Assembly: GCA_041917055.1 (NCBI GenBank)
Contig: JAYRYJ010000002.1
Coordinates: 124,001-188,000, forward strand
Origin: Pseudaquidulcibacter sp041917055
GTDB lineage: Bacteria > Pseudomonadota > Alphaproteobacteria > Caulobacterales > Aquidulcibacteraceae
Length of the DNA stretch: 64,000 nt
Direction: 5' to 3'
Numbering within the stretch: position 1 is the first letter of the stretch; every line of letters starts with the position of its first letter. Below the pieces are notes generated by a model that saw only the letters and a program-made list of their open reading frames with translations, was not told the DNA's origin and ran no database searches. The position numbers were made by a program, and so were the translations under genes. Below, one piece after another: positions 1 to 9,419 of the stretch.

Positions 1-222
1 AAAACAAACCGCAAAAGCAATCGCACCGATTGCGGCGTGACCCAAAATCAATTTCCATTCCATTCCCAATAAAAGCGCGAAAACGAAAAATGTGGCGCTA
101 AAGGCTATATTCAATTTATTGGTGATGCGGAATTTGCGAACATCGCCGACCATTGCGGCAATCAAAAACCCGCAAAACGCGATAATTGCGGCAAAGGCAA
201 TAATATTCTGGAGGCTTATCAT
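1..222 (-). CDS. Prepilin peptidase, A24/CpaA type (partial, C-terminus outside window)
   Basis: The visible N-terminal 74 residues start MISLQNIIAF, form a first membrane segment and continue into GDVRKFRITNKLN, which matches the loop of A24 (CpaA/TadV) prepilin peptidases carrying the first catalytic aspartate (about residue 27). A second hydrophobic segment follows. Such enzymes cleave the leader of Flp prepilins at the inner membrane, and a Flp pilin gene lies about 0.8 kb upstream on the same strand. The start codon overlaps the stop of the DUF599 gene by four bases (ATGA), suggesting translational coupling. The second catalytic aspartate would lie outside the window, so activity cannot be judged. 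Confidence 0.75.
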   Translation of the reverse strand, partial: MISLQNIIAFAAIIAFCGFLIAAMVGDVRKFRITNKLNIAFSATFFVFALLLGMEWKLILGHAAIGAIAFAVCF

Positions 223-938
223 TTATTATTCTCGCTTTCCAATAAAATGCGTAATTGCCTTAAACCCTTGGCGGCGGGCGATAGGGTTTGACGATATGCC
301 AAAAGGATAAAAACCGCGATTGAACCAATTGCCATTACCCATGGGCCAAACAACCATAAGGCCGCCGCGATTGAAAAATAATAAGTGCGAACCCCTTGCG
401 AAAAAGTTGCCATGGCGGGTTCGACAATTGCCGTTATTGCATTAGCAAATTTCTCATTGGTTTCGCGGCCTTTTTTGGCAGGGACAGCGCCCCACGCAGC
501 AGCGCAATAATTCATCTGCCTTAAGGACCATACAAAATCCAAAAGGCCACGCACTAGGCACAAAAGCACCAAACATAATTTTATTTGAACTTCAAATGGG
601 CGGCTTGCTTCTATGCCAATGTCTTTTATGAATCCGGTTTTTAGATTACCTTCAAAAATCACGCCGCCGATTGCCGCAATTATCAAAAGATTGGCAGAGG
701 CGAAAAATGATGCGGTATTAACCGAATGCCCTAATAGATTTGAATCGAAAATCTTGACATCACGATTGATAAATTCACTCATCCATGCATGGCGCACGGT
801 CTGCAAATCCTTGCGCGCCGAGCCATTTCGTGCCGAAATGACTTTAAGAAGTGGTTCATACAAAAGCCATGACACCGCAAAAATCAAGATTGCGCAATAA
901 TCCTGCCACGACAGCCGTAAATGTTCAAAAAAATCCAT
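219..938 (-). CDS. DUF599 family membrane protein
   Basis: This 239-residue protein has several hydrophobic segments (about residues 14-35, 75-95, 118-138 and a long C-terminal one near 180-215). It carries the W-M-x-x-x-x-NRDVKIFDSNLLG stretch and the SASFFASANLLI-like segment typical of DUF599 membrane proteins; the family has no assigned reaction. It sits between a Flp pilin gene and a prepilin peptidase gene on the same strand and overlaps the latter by four bases. A link to pilus biogenesis is only positional. Its 5' end is separated from the pilin by a terminator-like hairpin. Confidence 0.7.
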   Translation of the reverse strand: MDFFEHLRLSWQDYCAILIFAVSWLLYEPLLKVISARNGSARKDLQTVRHAWMSEFINRDVKIFDSNLLGHSVNTASFFASANLLIIAAIGGVIFEGNLKTGFIKDIGIEASRPFEVQIKLCLVLLCLVRGLLDFVWSLRQMNYCAAAWGAVPAKKGRETNEKFANAITAIVEPAMATFSQGVRTYYFSIAAALWLFGPWVMAIGSIAVFILLAYRQTLSPAAKGLRQLRILLESENNK

Positions 939-980
939 TGCTTGTCTCTAAGGAGTCTTAGTTAAGAAAGCGCAAAAATA

Positions 981-1006
981 ATGCCCGCAGACGATGCTGC
1001 GGGCAT
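981..1006 (-). terminator. Rho-independent terminator after the Flp pilin gene
   Basis: A 10-bp perfect stem (ATGCCCGCAG paired with CTGCGGGCAT, loop of six) is followed on the minus strand by TTATTTTTG. It lies just past the pilin stop codon, so the pilin can be made as a separate short transcript in large excess. Confidence 0.75.
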
Positions 1007-1027
1007 TTATTTGAAATTTGATTTTTA

Positions 1028-1198
1028 TTAGCGCGAACCGATTGAGTTTGCGACTTGGTTGAATTTGTTTGCAGTATTATTACCAAGACGACCCAAAGCC
1101 GCGATAATCACAACAGCGATCAAAGACGCAATAAGACCATATTCAATTGCCGTGGCGCCCTTTTCGTTCTTTACAAATTTGCGAATTAATTTTTTCAT
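1028..1198 (-). CDS. Flp family type IVb pilin
   Basis: The 56-residue product starts MKKLIRKFVKNEKGATAIEY and has the Flp/PilA hallmark: a short basic leader, the G|ATAIEYGLIA cleavage region with the conserved Glu at +5, and one hydrophobic helix (SLIAVVIIAALG). It is the major subunit of the Tad/Flp adhesive pilus and is processed by a CpaA-type peptidase such as the one at the window edge. The start at 1198 is chosen over an in-frame start 48 bases upstream because GGGAG sits at good spacing before it and it gives the normal leader length. A strong terminator follows. Confidence 0.92.
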   Translation of the reverse strand: MKKLIRKFVKNEKGATAIEYGLIASLIAVVIIAALGRLGNNTANKFNQVANSIGSR

Positions 1199-1323
1199 TT
1201 TACACTCCCGCACCGTCAATGAAACGTTACTTTTGGGAATAAACACGAAAAAGGTGAAGATTGAGTTTAGAAAAAGCTAAAAATTAGTTATTTTTTGGGT
1301 TTTTATATATTTAGAGCGGTTTT

Positions 1324-2433
1324 TTATAAGGTTTCAGCTTTTTCCTCAATCATTTTTACTATTTTATTGATCATTTCGTCGTTTTCGCATTTGGCGATGG
1401 TTTTACCATTCAGATAAATCATACCAGAGCCTTTGCCGCCACCGGTAAAGCCAATATCTGTATATAAAGCCTCCCCCGGGCCATTAACGACGCAACCGAT
1501 AATTGAAAGCGAAATCGGTTTGTGTATATGGGCAAGCCGCTTTTCCAAAACCTCAACCGTCTTAATAACGTCAAAACCTTGGCGCGCGCATGACGGACAC
1601 GAAATAATATTCACGCCGCGTGTGCGAAGACCCAATGATTTAAGTATGTCAAAACCAACCCGCACTTCTTCTTCGGGTTCGGCGGATAATGAAACGCGGA
1701 TTGTGTCACCAATCCCCGCCCATAAAAGATTGCCCATGCCGATTGAGGATTTCACCGTGCCTATTCTTAGACCGCCTGCCTCTGTAACACCTAAATGAAG
1801 CGGGCAATCAATGGCATCTGCCAAAGCCATATAGGCAGCCACCGTTAGAAATACATCCGAGGCTTTGACCGAAATTTTGAAATTATGGAAATCATTGTCC
1901 TGCAGAATTTTGGCGTGGCTTAGCGCGCTTTCAACCATAGCATCGGGGCACGGTTCGCCATATTTTTCCAATAATTCGGATTCCAAAGAACCGGCGTTAA
2001 CGCCAATACGAATGGCACAATTATGGTCTTTGGCAGCTTTTATGACTTCTTTTACGCGTTCGGAACTGCCGATATTGCCAGGATTAATTCTTAGACACGC
2101 CGCACCCGCCACCGCGCTTTCAATCGCGCGCTTATAGTGAAAATGAATATCGGCGATTAATGGCACATTCACCGATTTTACGATTTCGTGTAGCGCCTTT
2201 GACGATGCCTCATCTGGAACGCTTACCCGCACCAAATCGGCCCCCGCTTCCTCGCACCTTTTGATTTGCGCGATTGTTGCATGGGCATCTTCGGTCAAAG
2301 TATTGGTCATGGTTTGCACCAAAATCGGGGCATCACCACCGACTTTTAGGCCACCAATTTCAATTTGACGCGATTTTCTACGCGAAATTGCGCGCCAAGG
2401 GCGAATATTTTCCAAACTTTCGTGATTACTCAT
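1324..2433 (-). CDS. ispG: 4-hydroxy-3-methylbut-2-en-1-yl diphosphate synthase
   Basis: The 369-residue protein catalyses the reductive step of the MEP isoprenoid pathway, turning MEcPP into HMBPP with a [4Fe-4S] cluster. The TIM-barrel N-terminal part (ILVQTMTNTLTED, LVRVSVPD) and the cluster ligands C279-x2-C282 (SCPSCARQGF) plus C314 with the following NGPGE are all present. Length and motif order are those of the usual bacterial enzyme. It is 10 bases downstream of the RodZ-like gene on the same strand, an arrangement common in alphaproteobacteria. Confidence 0.97.
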   Translation of the reverse strand: MSNHESLENIRPWRAISRRKSRQIEIGGLKVGGDAPILVQTMTNTLTEDAHATIAQIKRCEEAGADLVRVSVPDEASSKALHEIVKSVNVPLIADIHFHYKRAIESAVAGAACLRINPGNIGSSERVKEVIKAAKDHNCAIRIGVNAGSLESELLEKYGEPCPDAMVESALSHAKILQDNDFHNFKISVKASDVFLTVAAYMALADAIDCPLHLGVTEAGGLRIGTVKSSIGMGNLLWAGIGDTIRVSLSAEPEEEVRVGFDILKSLGLRTRGVNIISCPSCARQGFDVIKTVEVLEKRLAHIHKPISLSIIGCVVNGPGEALYTDIGFTGGGKGSGMIYLNGKTIAKCENDEMINKIVKMIEEKAETL

Positions 2434-2443
2434 ACCGAACTAT

Positions 2444-3439
2444 TTAGCGGTTTTGCACAGGATTTGCACCGTTATTTTGCGGCGGCTCTATTGGCGTTGG
2501 TGCAATAATATTTTGCTGCTCAATTTTTTCCGGTGCAGTTTCGGTTTTTGGCGGTGCATTTTTTGCGGTTTTCTTTTCGATTTCCGCCTGTTTAAGTGCT
2601 TCTGCCTCACGCTCTGCAGTGGCTTTTTGCTCTGCCATTAGTTTTAGATCGGGAACGCGCCAATAATCGATTTTTTGGTGATTGCCGCCTGCGATTACAC
2701 TTTGACCATAACCACGAACTTCGATTGCGCCTGCATCATCGCTCGAAATAGTGAAAAAGCCCAAACCATCGGCGGAGAGGTTTTCGCCAGGCTTCAAATT
2801 TTTATCGGTAATAAGTGCCCCGTCTTGACCGCGCAAAATGATGCGCACATTGCGCAATGCATGGATGCTGACGATTGAATCAATTTCAACAACCGAATTT
2901 CCCGCTTTTGTTTGATTATTCATCGCCCAGCTTTTGATTGCATCATCGGGGCGCGAAATTTCTTCATTTGGCTTTTGGTTGGCGACATTCATCGAAATCG
3001 CAAATATTACCCAAATCAAAAGCGCAGCAATCAGAACGACACCGATGGGCAAAACCAGTTTTTTATCAATCTCACCGCGCGTTTTTTCATTTCTATATTG
3101 CAACGGCGCCCAAGCATCGCGAAAATCACTGACGATTGAATTAACGTCATTCATATCCATCAACTCAGCATAAGCACGGACATAACCCAAAGCAAACCCA
3201 AGACCCGGGAGTTTCGCGAAATTCATGGCTTCGATTGCGGCAATTTGATCCGCACGCATTTTTAATGCGTCGGCGACTTGATGAACCGAAAGCCCCGAGT
3301 TCTTACGCGCCGATTGCAATTTTGCGCCCGGCCCCTCGCTTTCGGGATTATCTATTGAACCGACCACGCGCAAGCGAACCATACCCGCAGGTTTGGTTTT
3401 AACAGTTTCCAAAATTCTTTGTGCCTCGGCCGGTGTCAT
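2444..3439 (-). CDS. RodZ-like helix-turn-helix membrane protein with DUF4115-type C-terminus
   Basis: The 331-residue protein has an N-terminal Cro/CI-type HTH_25 domain (about residues 38-110, with LQSARKNSGLSVHQVADALK), one transmembrane helix (about 129-150) and a periplasmic region resembling DUF4115 (about 185-255, VRIILRGQDGALI and LKPGENLSADG). The tail is rich in Lys, Ala, Pro and Glu. This is the RodZ architecture, which links MreB to the envelope, but alphaproteobacterial versions next to ispG and ptsP are usually left unnamed. The position directly before ispG suggests co-transcription. Confidence 0.8.
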   Translation of the reverse strand: MTPAEAQRILETVKTKPAGMVRLRVVGSIDNPESEGPGAKLQSARKNSGLSVHQVADALKMRADQIAAIEAMNFAKLPGLGFALGYVRAYAELMDMNDVNSIVSDFRDAWAPLQYRNEKTRGEIDKKLVLPIGVVLIAALLIWVIFAISMNVANQKPNEEISRPDDAIKSWAMNNQTKAGNSVVEIDSIVSIHALRNVRIILRGQDGALITDKNLKPGENLSADGLGFFTISSDDAGAIEVRGYGQSVIAGGNHQKIDYWRVPDLKLMAEQKATAEREAEALKQAEIEKKTAKNAPPKTETAPEKIEQQNIIAPTPIEPPQNNGANPVQNR

Positions 3440-3666
3440 TTTTTTTGCTATAAATCGGTTTGAATCTATTACAATTGTAAGGGTTAAAATTTTGTCTTAA
3501 TTTGCGGTTGAATTCGCTTCTTTCTGCAGTGCAAAAATGGCAATTTCGTGAAATATGTATGTCATTGTCTTAAAATATGCAGTTTCCGCTTAGTAATGCA
3601 AATTTTTAGCCAGGATGCAAACTGATTCCCCAAAAATCGCGTAAAAAACACACAAGAATTATGGAA

Positions 3667-5919
3667 TTAGGCGCTAATGCCTTTAATAGACGCATATTTT
3701 ACCAATTCGGTGCGAATATCTGCATCGGTTCTAAGCATATTATTCATATTTTGGCTTAAATCCGAATAATCCAAAGCCAGAACCATTTCTTTTACGGCAA
3801 ACAGACCGGACGGCGGCATTGATAATATATCAAACCCTAAGCCAATAAGCCCCATAGCCTCAATTGGTCGCCCCGCATGTTCACCACAAATCGAAATTGG
3901 CGTTTCCCCCGCATTATCCTTAACATATTTAAGAAAACTCATGGCGGGTTGCGAAAGTATATCATAGCGGTCCGACAATTTCGCGGACCCCCTATCGGCG
4001 GCGAAGAAGAATTGCATCAAATCATTCGTGCCAATTGATAAAAAATCCGCCGATTTTGCAATTTGCGCAATTGACCAGGCAATTGATGGTGCCTCTATCA
4101 TTGCGCCGATTTCAAGTTTTGACGGCGTTGCCCGACCCTGGGATTTCGCCCATTCGATTTCCTTTAATAGGATTTCCTTGGCAGCGTGAAATTCTTCAAT
4201 AACCGAAACTAAGGGGAACATGACCCGCAAATGGCGGTTCTCGCACGCACGCAATAAAGCGCGCAATTGGTATTTCAAGACCACGGTCTTATCGAGGCCA
4301 AGGCGCAAAGCGCGCCAACCCATTGCCGGATTTTCTTCTTTCTCACCTTTCATAAAGCGCGCAATTTTATCGCCGCCTAAATCGAGGGTTCGAAATGTAA
4401 TCGGCAAATCGCGCGAGTTTGCCATTATTTTTTCATAAAGCGCGGCTTGGGCATCAACACGCGGTAATTTATTGGAAACCATGAATTGGAATTCGGTTCT
4501 AAAAAGCCCGACACCCTCGGCACCGCAATATTCCAATTGGTCGAGGTCAAGCACAAGCCCGGCATTCATCATTAATTTTATTGCCCGACCATCGCGCGTG
4601 ATGCTTTTGATATTTTTTATGGCATTCGCGCGTTCTTTTTCCTTATTTAGTGCGGCGAAACGGGTTTCAAATGCCTCTTTGACCATTGGGTCATAACGCA
4701 AATAAACTGCGCCCGAATTAGTATCGACGATGATTCTGTCATCAGCCAAAGTGCGCGCCAAAAGCCCTTTGATTTGCCCAATCATAGGAATGCCCATGGC
4801 GCGCGCGATAATCGCGGAATGCCCAGAGGACGAACCTTCCTCAAGCAAAATTGCCTTTAGATCCGAATTGGAATATTCAAGCAATTCGGCGGGTCCAATA
4901 TCGCGCGCGACCAAAATCGCCTCTTGCGAAATACCTTCCGTTAAATTTGGCGTTCCCGCCAAATGGCGCAAAAGCCTATTATCCAATTCCTCCAAATCAT
5001 GAAGGCGGTCGCGCAAATATTGGTCTTTTGCGGCACTCATACGCGCGCGGTGTTCGCTTCTTACTTGCTCTACCGATGCCTCAGCAGTAAGGCCGGTGCG
5101 GACACCTTCCAAAAGGCGCTTTTCCCAGTTTCTGTCTTGCGCCAAAAGCGCAATCATTTCGAGAACCTCTAGCGAAACACCGCCCATGGTCTCGGCTTCG
5201 CCAGTAAGCAATTTATCAAGACCATTGCGTAAGTCTTTTAGGCCGTCTTTAAGGCGCGCCTCCTCGGCCTCCGGGTCATCTGCTAAGAGCTTTGTTGCCG
5301 CCACTTCGGGGGCGTGAAGTACGGCAAAGCCCTTGGCAAGGCCTTTGGCAAATGCGCGCCCATATAAGGTTTCAGGAAGGCTTGGAATTACTTCAAAATC
5401 ACGCAGATTAATCGATAGGTCTTTTGAAGATACAATTTCACCCAAAACCGTGGCAATGGTTTGAAGATTATCAATATCCTCTTCAGGATAAGTCTTAGCC
5501 GCACGGTTTTGCACCACCAAAACCCCGATTAAACGCCCACCGCGCAACATTGGCACGCCAAGAAACGAATGATATGGGTCTTCACCGGTTTCAGGGCGGT
5601 AGGAAAATCTCTTATGGTGTGGCGCGTCGGAAATCGAAACATGCTGCATGGTTTCGGCGACCAAACCCACCAGACCCTCGCCGCCTTTCATGCGCGTGCG
5701 GTGAACGGATTCGGCCTTTAGGCCTTCAGTGGCGCATAATTCCATACTTCCGTCATTGCGCCGCAAATAGATTGAGCAAACATCGGCAACCATTTCACCT
5801 GCAATTTGTGTCACCATGTGATTGAGGCGCGCTTGGGTATCGGCCTCACCGACCATTAATTCACGAAGACTTCTTAAAAGCCGCCGCGAAGAACCCAAAT
5901 TTGCCATTGAATGCGCCAT
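3667..5919 (-). CDS. ptsP: PTS-Ntr enzyme I (phosphoenolpyruvate-protein phosphotransferase)
   Basis: The protein has an N-terminal GAF domain (roughly residues 20-165), the swivelling phosphohistidine domain (EGSSSGHSAIIARAMGIP, active His near residue 367) and the C-terminal PEP-binding TIM barrel (FRTEFQFM, RTLDLGGDK, FSIGTNDLMQF, ISICGEHAGR). It starts the nitrogen-related phosphorelay EI-Ntr to NPr to EIIA-Ntr in the cytoplasm. The open frame runs 26 codons further upstream, but the MAHSMANLGSSRRLLRSLRE start is preferred because family members begin shortly before the GAF region. About 230 bases without a gene separate it from the RodZ-like gene. Confidence 0.93.
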   Translation of the reverse strand: MAHSMANLGSSRRLLRSLRELMVGEADTQARLNHMVTQIAGEMVADVCSIYLRRNDGSMELCATEGLKAESVHRTRMKGGEGLVGLVAETMQHVSISDAPHHKRFSYRPETGEDPYHSFLGVPMLRGGRLIGVLVVQNRAAKTYPEEDIDNLQTIATVLGEIVSSKDLSINLRDFEVIPSLPETLYGRAFAKGLAKGFAVLHAPEVAATKLLADDPEAEEARLKDGLKDLRNGLDKLLTGEAETMGGVSLEVLEMIALLAQDRNWEKRLLEGVRTGLTAEASVEQVRSEHRARMSAAKDQYLRDRLHDLEELDNRLLRHLAGTPNLTEGISQEAILVARDIGPAELLEYSNSDLKAILLEEGSSSGHSAIIARAMGIPMIGQIKGLLARTLADDRIIVDTNSGAVYLRYDPMVKEAFETRFAALNKEKERANAIKNIKSITRDGRAIKLMMNAGLVLDLDQLEYCGAEGVGLFRTEFQFMVSNKLPRVDAQAALYEKIMANSRDLPITFRTLDLGGDKIARFMKGEKEENPAMGWRALRLGLDKTVVLKYQLRALLRACENRHLRVMFPLVSVIEEFHAAKEILLKEIEWAKSQGRATPSKLEIGAMIEAPSIAWSIAQIAKSADFLSIGTNDLMQFFFAADRGSAKLSDRYDILSQPAMSFLKYVKDNAGETPISICGEHAGRPIEAMGLIGLGFDILSMPPSGLFAVKEMVLALDYSDLSQNMNNMLRTDADIRTELVKYASIKGISA

Positions 5920-6006
5920 ACGCCCATTTAAGCCGAAATTTTGACATTTTAAAGTGCGCGCAATGATTAAGATATGAATTGCGTGAAATTGCCGCAAAAA
6001 ACAGCC

Positions 6007-6759
6007 TCAATACTCAACGCCCGTCAGATACAATCCGTCGGGCGGGGCAACTTCGCCGCATTCATTGCGATCTTTGGCGTTTAATCTGCGTTCAAGTTCC
6101 GCATTGTCAAATCGCCCGCGACCGACATCAATCAAAGTTCCAACCATTGAACGCACTTGGCGATGCAAAAAACTTATTGCCGCCAATTCGAAATGGATTT
6201 GCGACCCAAAAGGTGTTTCAACCTCATTAATCTCAAATTTTTCAAGCGATTTTATCGGGCTTTTCGCCTGACATTGCATGTCGCGGAAGGTTGTAAAATC
6301 ATGCGTCCCAACCAAAATTTTTGCGCCCGCTTTCATGGCATCAATGTCCAAATTATAAGGCACACGCCATGCAAGACCCTTGAGATGTGTCAATGGAGCG
6401 CGGCGATTTTGAACAATATATAAATAGCGCCGCCCAATAGCTGAAAAACGTGCATCAAAATCGTCGGGCATAATTTCGGCCTTCAATATAGAAACTTTTC
6501 CCAATTCGCGAAGGCAGGCATTCATTGCTTCAATCAATCGCCAATCTTGCCAATTTTTTTCAAGTTTAACGGTGCAGACCTGTCCGGTCGCATGAACCCC
6601 TGCATCTGTGCGACCGGCAACTGAAACCCTTTTAAAGCCATTGTCAATTTTCGCAATTGCGGTTTCGATTGCGTCTTGAACACCTTGTCCATTAGGCTGC
6701 GACTGCCACCCGCAAAACCCTGTGCCATCATATTCAAGCGTGAATTTCCAATTAGTCAA
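6007..6759 (-). CDS. truA: tRNA pseudouridine(38-40) synthase
   Basis: This 250-residue enzyme makes pseudouridine at positions 38-40 of the tRNA anticodon arm. It opens with FTLEYDGTGFCGWQSQPNG, has the catalytic aspartate in AGRTDAGVHATGQV (about residue 52) and the C-terminal FLHRQVRSMVGTLIDVGRG segment, all diagnostic of TruA. Its start overlaps the end of fmt by eight bases, implying coupled translation in the yacG-fmt-truA run. Confidence 0.97.
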   Translation of the reverse strand: MTNWKFTLEYDGTGFCGWQSQPNGQGVQDAIETAIAKIDNGFKRVSVAGRTDAGVHATGQVCTVKLEKNWQDWRLIEAMNACLRELGKVSILKAEIMPDDFDARFSAIGRRYLYIVQNRRAPLTHLKGLAWRVPYNLDIDAMKAGAKILVGTHDFTTFRDMQCQAKSPIKSLEKFEINEVETPFGSQIHFELAAISFLHRQVRSMVGTLIDVGRGRFDNAELERRLNAKDRNECGEVAPPDGLYLTGVEY

Positions 6760-7663
6760 ACTTTTCGCCCTTCAAAATCGGGTTAGTTTTTTGGAAATCT
6801 TCTGCGTTTTGGGCGGGTTTGCCTTCGCGTTGTAGGCGCTTGATTTTGATTGCACCTTCGCCGCAAGCAATTGTCAGATTATCGTCAATGAAAGTGCCGT
6901 TTTCGCCCGTGCCGTCGCAAATTTCACTATCCAATATCTTAAAACGTGTTTCGCCAATCATGGTCCAAGCGGCGGGAAGTGGCGAAAAACCACGAATTTT
7001 GCAATCTATTTCGTGTGCGGTTTTAGACCAATCTATGCGCGCTTCTTCCTTGGTGATTTTTTGGGCATAGGTGACGCCTACTTCAATTTGCGGCGTGGGT
7101 TTAAGGCCGTTTGCGATTTGCGGGATTAAATCAATGACCATTTTCGCGCCGATTTCAGCGCATTTTTGCGAAAGACTGCCATAGGTGTCGGTTGGAAGAA
7201 TATCCAATTCATGTTTGGCAAAAACTGCGCCCGTGTCCAAACCCTCATCCATTGCCATGATTTCAACTGCGGTTTTATTGTCGCCGGCCTCAATACATCT
7301 TTGAATTGGCGCTGCACCACGCCAGCGGGGTAATAATGACGGGTGAATATTCAAACAGCCATATTTTGGCGCGTCTAAAATCTCTTTCGGCAAAATCAGG
7401 CCATAGGCAACTATTATCGCAAAATCGAGTTTGAGTTCCGCAAATGCCGCCTGTTCATCAATGTTTCGCAATGATCTTGGGGTTCGCACCTCTAAATTAT
7501 TGGCATCTGCAATTGCATGGACAGGTGTCGGCGTTAGTTTTTGCCCCCGTCCCTTCGGCCTTGGCGGTTGCGAATATATGCAAACAATTTCGTGTTCAGA
7601 GGCAATGAGCGCTTTTAAACATGGCAATGCAAAATCGGGCGAACCCATGAAGGCAATTCTCAT
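6752..7663 (-). CDS. fmt: Methionyl-tRNA formyltransferase
   Basis: The 303-residue enzyme formylates initiator Met-tRNA. Visible motifs are the N-terminal MRIAFMGSPDFALPCL, the folate/active-site loop NIHPSLLPRWRGAAPIQRC and the EIMAMDEGLDTGAVF region, followed by the C-terminal tRNA-binding domain. The start overlaps the stop of yacG in an ATGA junction and the 3' end overlaps truA. No peptide deformylase gene is adjacent, unlike the common def-fmt pairing. Confidence 0.96.
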   Translation of the reverse strand: MRIAFMGSPDFALPCLKALIASEHEIVCIYSQPPRPKGRGQKLTPTPVHAIADANNLEVRTPRSLRNIDEQAAFAELKLDFAIIVAYGLILPKEILDAPKYGCLNIHPSLLPRWRGAAPIQRCIEAGDNKTAVEIMAMDEGLDTGAVFAKHELDILPTDTYGSLSQKCAEIGAKMVIDLIPQIANGLKPTPQIEVGVTYAQKITKEEARIDWSKTAHEIDCKIRGFSPLPAAWTMIGETRFKILDSEICDGTGENGTFIDDNLTIACGEGAIKIKRLQREGKPAQNAEDFQKTNPILKGEKFD

Positions 7664-7836
7664 GAATTTGGCCTTTCGTCTTCAAGATGAATTTCGAAAT
7701 TGGCCTCAATCTCGCCTCTTTCATTTATGGCATATTGACCACTAAGCCAGCGATTAAGATCAATATCAGCGCAGCGTTTTGAACAAAACGGGCGACTTTC
7801 TTTAGTGCTTTCTTTATTGCAAACCGGACACGCCAT
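7660..7836 (-). CDS. yacG: DNA gyrase inhibitor / zinc-binding protein YacG
   Basis: A 58-residue protein starting MACPVCNKESTKESRPFCSK carries the four-cysteine zinc ribbon (CPVC, then C-x3-C in FCSKRC) and the family signature DIDLNRWLSGQYAI. YacG binds the GyrB C-terminal region and blocks gyrase in E. coli. The gene overlaps fmt by four bases (ATGA) and follows the RNase E/G-like gene by four bases, matching the maf - RNase - yacG order frequent in alphaproteobacteria. Confidence 0.9.
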   Translation of the reverse strand: MACPVCNKESTKESRPFCSKRCADIDLNRWLSGQYAINERGEIEANFEIHLEDERPNS

Positions 7837-7840
7837 TAAT

Positions 7841-8857
7841 CTAAATTACCTCAAACCCGCTTTCGCGACCTGCGGCAATTTCATAAACGCCGCCGATTTT
7901 CTCTCTTAAATACTCTTGCCAATTATATTCACAATTTTCCAAAAATTCTATAACTTGCGCCGTAGTTTCCAATTTCACCAGACGACCTTTTGCTTTCAAA
8001 AGAATTTTTGAAAGATTGTAAATGCCGTCAATTGCTGTGCGGATTTGTGGGTCTTTGAAAATTTCAAATAGCGGTTCACTTGAACGTTCGCGCGCGATTT
8101 CACAAATTCCAAGCCTAAAATTGAAAAAGACTTTGCAATTTTGCGGCCCGATATTTTCGCGTATCTTGCTTTCAATCATTTTTGCGGTTTCGGGGTCTAG
8201 GCCGCCCGCGAAATCAATTATTATCAGACCACAAAGGTTTCTTAATCGGATTTGTCGCCCAATTTCCGAGGCCGCATCAAGATTAAGTGTTTTATTGAAA
8301 TGGACCTGGTTTTTTCCGCCTTTTTCACGCGAATTCGCATCTATATCAATTGCGATAATTGCGCGTGTATAGCCAATTTCAAAATCGCCGCCGCCGGTAA
8401 TTGCAATCCGGTTTGATCTCAACTCACTTAACAGGATTTCAATTTCCTGAATTTGAACTTCATTTGCGGGTTTCGCAGCGGGCCAGTTTTTTGGCTTTTG
8501 CGCTTTTTCTAATGGTTTTGGCGCGCTTTCGCCAATTGGGGCATCGCCAATATATTTGCAAACACAAAGCTTGTCGGATTGCGCGCGCCGCGTAATTTCG
8601 ACAATGATTTTCCCACCTTCAATCATATATTTCGGGCGCGGGGCTTTAAATGGCAAAAATAGGCTTTGTCCGCCAATTTCAATAAATGAGGCATTGAGGC
8701 GCATATCAATTTGCGCAATTTTTCCAACAAACCTATCGCCGATGTCGGGCTGGTTTGAATATTTCGGGAATTGCCGCAATTCAACAATTTTCCCATTTTC
8801 ATAAAGGGCGAACCAATCTTCCAAAATCCTATTATGTATGACACATTCAAGCGCCAT
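7841..8857 (-). CDS. Ribonuclease E/G family protein (short form)
   Basis: The product (about 338 residues) has the S1-like N-terminus with FVGKIAQIDMRLNASFIEIG and the RNase E/G catalytic core: AIIAIDIDANSREKGG (first metal aspartate), NLDAASEIGRQIRLRNLCG and LIIIDFAGGLDPE (second aspartate). It is much shorter than RNase E and lacks the Zn-link and scaffold regions, so it fits the small RNase E/G-like proteins found between maf and yacG. The start at MALECVIHNR is preferred to one 18 bases upstream; it overlaps maf by 11 bases. The target RNA is unknown. Confidence 0.85.
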   Translation of the reverse strand: MALECVIHNRILEDWFALYENGKIVELRQFPKYSNQPDIGDRFVGKIAQIDMRLNASFIEIGGQSLFLPFKAPRPKYMIEGGKIIVEITRRAQSDKLCVCKYIGDAPIGESAPKPLEKAQKPKNWPAAKPANEVQIQEIEILLSELRSNRIAITGGGDFEIGYTRAIIAIDIDANSREKGGKNQVHFNKTLNLDAASEIGRQIRLRNLCGLIIIDFAGGLDPETAKMIESKIRENIGPQNCKVFFNFRLGICEIARERSSEPLFEIFKDPQIRTAIDGIYNLSKILLKAKGRLVKLETTAQVIEFLENCEYNWQEYLREKIGGVYEIAAGRESGFEVI

Positions 8858-9416
8858 TTTTATAGCCCATTCCATCTAAAAGGCACTTTGTTTCATAAAG
8901 CGGCAGCCCCATAACCGATTCCCATGAACCATTCAAATGAATGCAAAATGCGCCTGCCATTCCTTGAATGCCATAGCCTCCCGCTTTGCCGTGCCATTCA
9001 TTTGAGGCGATATAGGCGTCAATTTCGTTCTTTGACAGAAGTTTGAATTTAAGTTTGGTGGTCACAACCCGCTTTGCTAATCGCCCGTTTGCAACCAATG
9101 CGATTGCGGTTGTAACATCGTGATTGCGCCCTGAAAGCATTTCAAGGCAAAAACGCGCGGTTTCAATATCTTCGGCCTTTGGCAAAATGCGCCGCCCGAT
9201 TGAAACCACCGTATCGGCGGAAAGAACAAAATCTTCTGGTTGGCTATTTGCGATTTCGCGCGCTTTTTCAATTGCAACCCTTTGGGCATAAGCGCGCGGT
9301 GTTTCTTTTGGCAATGGCGTCTCATCAATATCCGCGGGGAGGATTAAATCAGGAATAATCCCAATACGCCCCAAAAGCTCCAGCCTTCTTGGGGATGCAG
9401 ACGCCAGAATAAGCAT
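8847..9416 (-). CDS. maf: Maf family nucleotide pyrophosphatase
   Basis: This 189-residue protein begins MLILASASPRRLELLGRIGI, the Maf nucleotide-binding signature, and has FVLSADTVVSIGRRIL and GKAGGYGIQGMAG, both family hallmarks. Maf proteins hydrolyse non-canonical or canonical NTPs (dTTP/UTP or m7GTP classes) and act as house-cleaning or division-related enzymes. It lies three bases from the infA stop on the same strand and overlaps the next gene. Confidence 0.94.
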   Translation of the reverse strand: MLILASASPRRLELLGRIGIIPDLILPADIDETPLPKETPRAYAQRVAIEKAREIANSQPEDFVLSADTVVSIGRRILPKAEDIETARFCLEMLSGRNHDVTTAIALVANGRLAKRVVTTKLKFKLLSKNEIDAYIASNEWHGKAGGYGIQGMAGAFCIHLNGSWESVMGLPLYETKCLLDGMGYKNGA

Positions 9417-9419
9417 TAT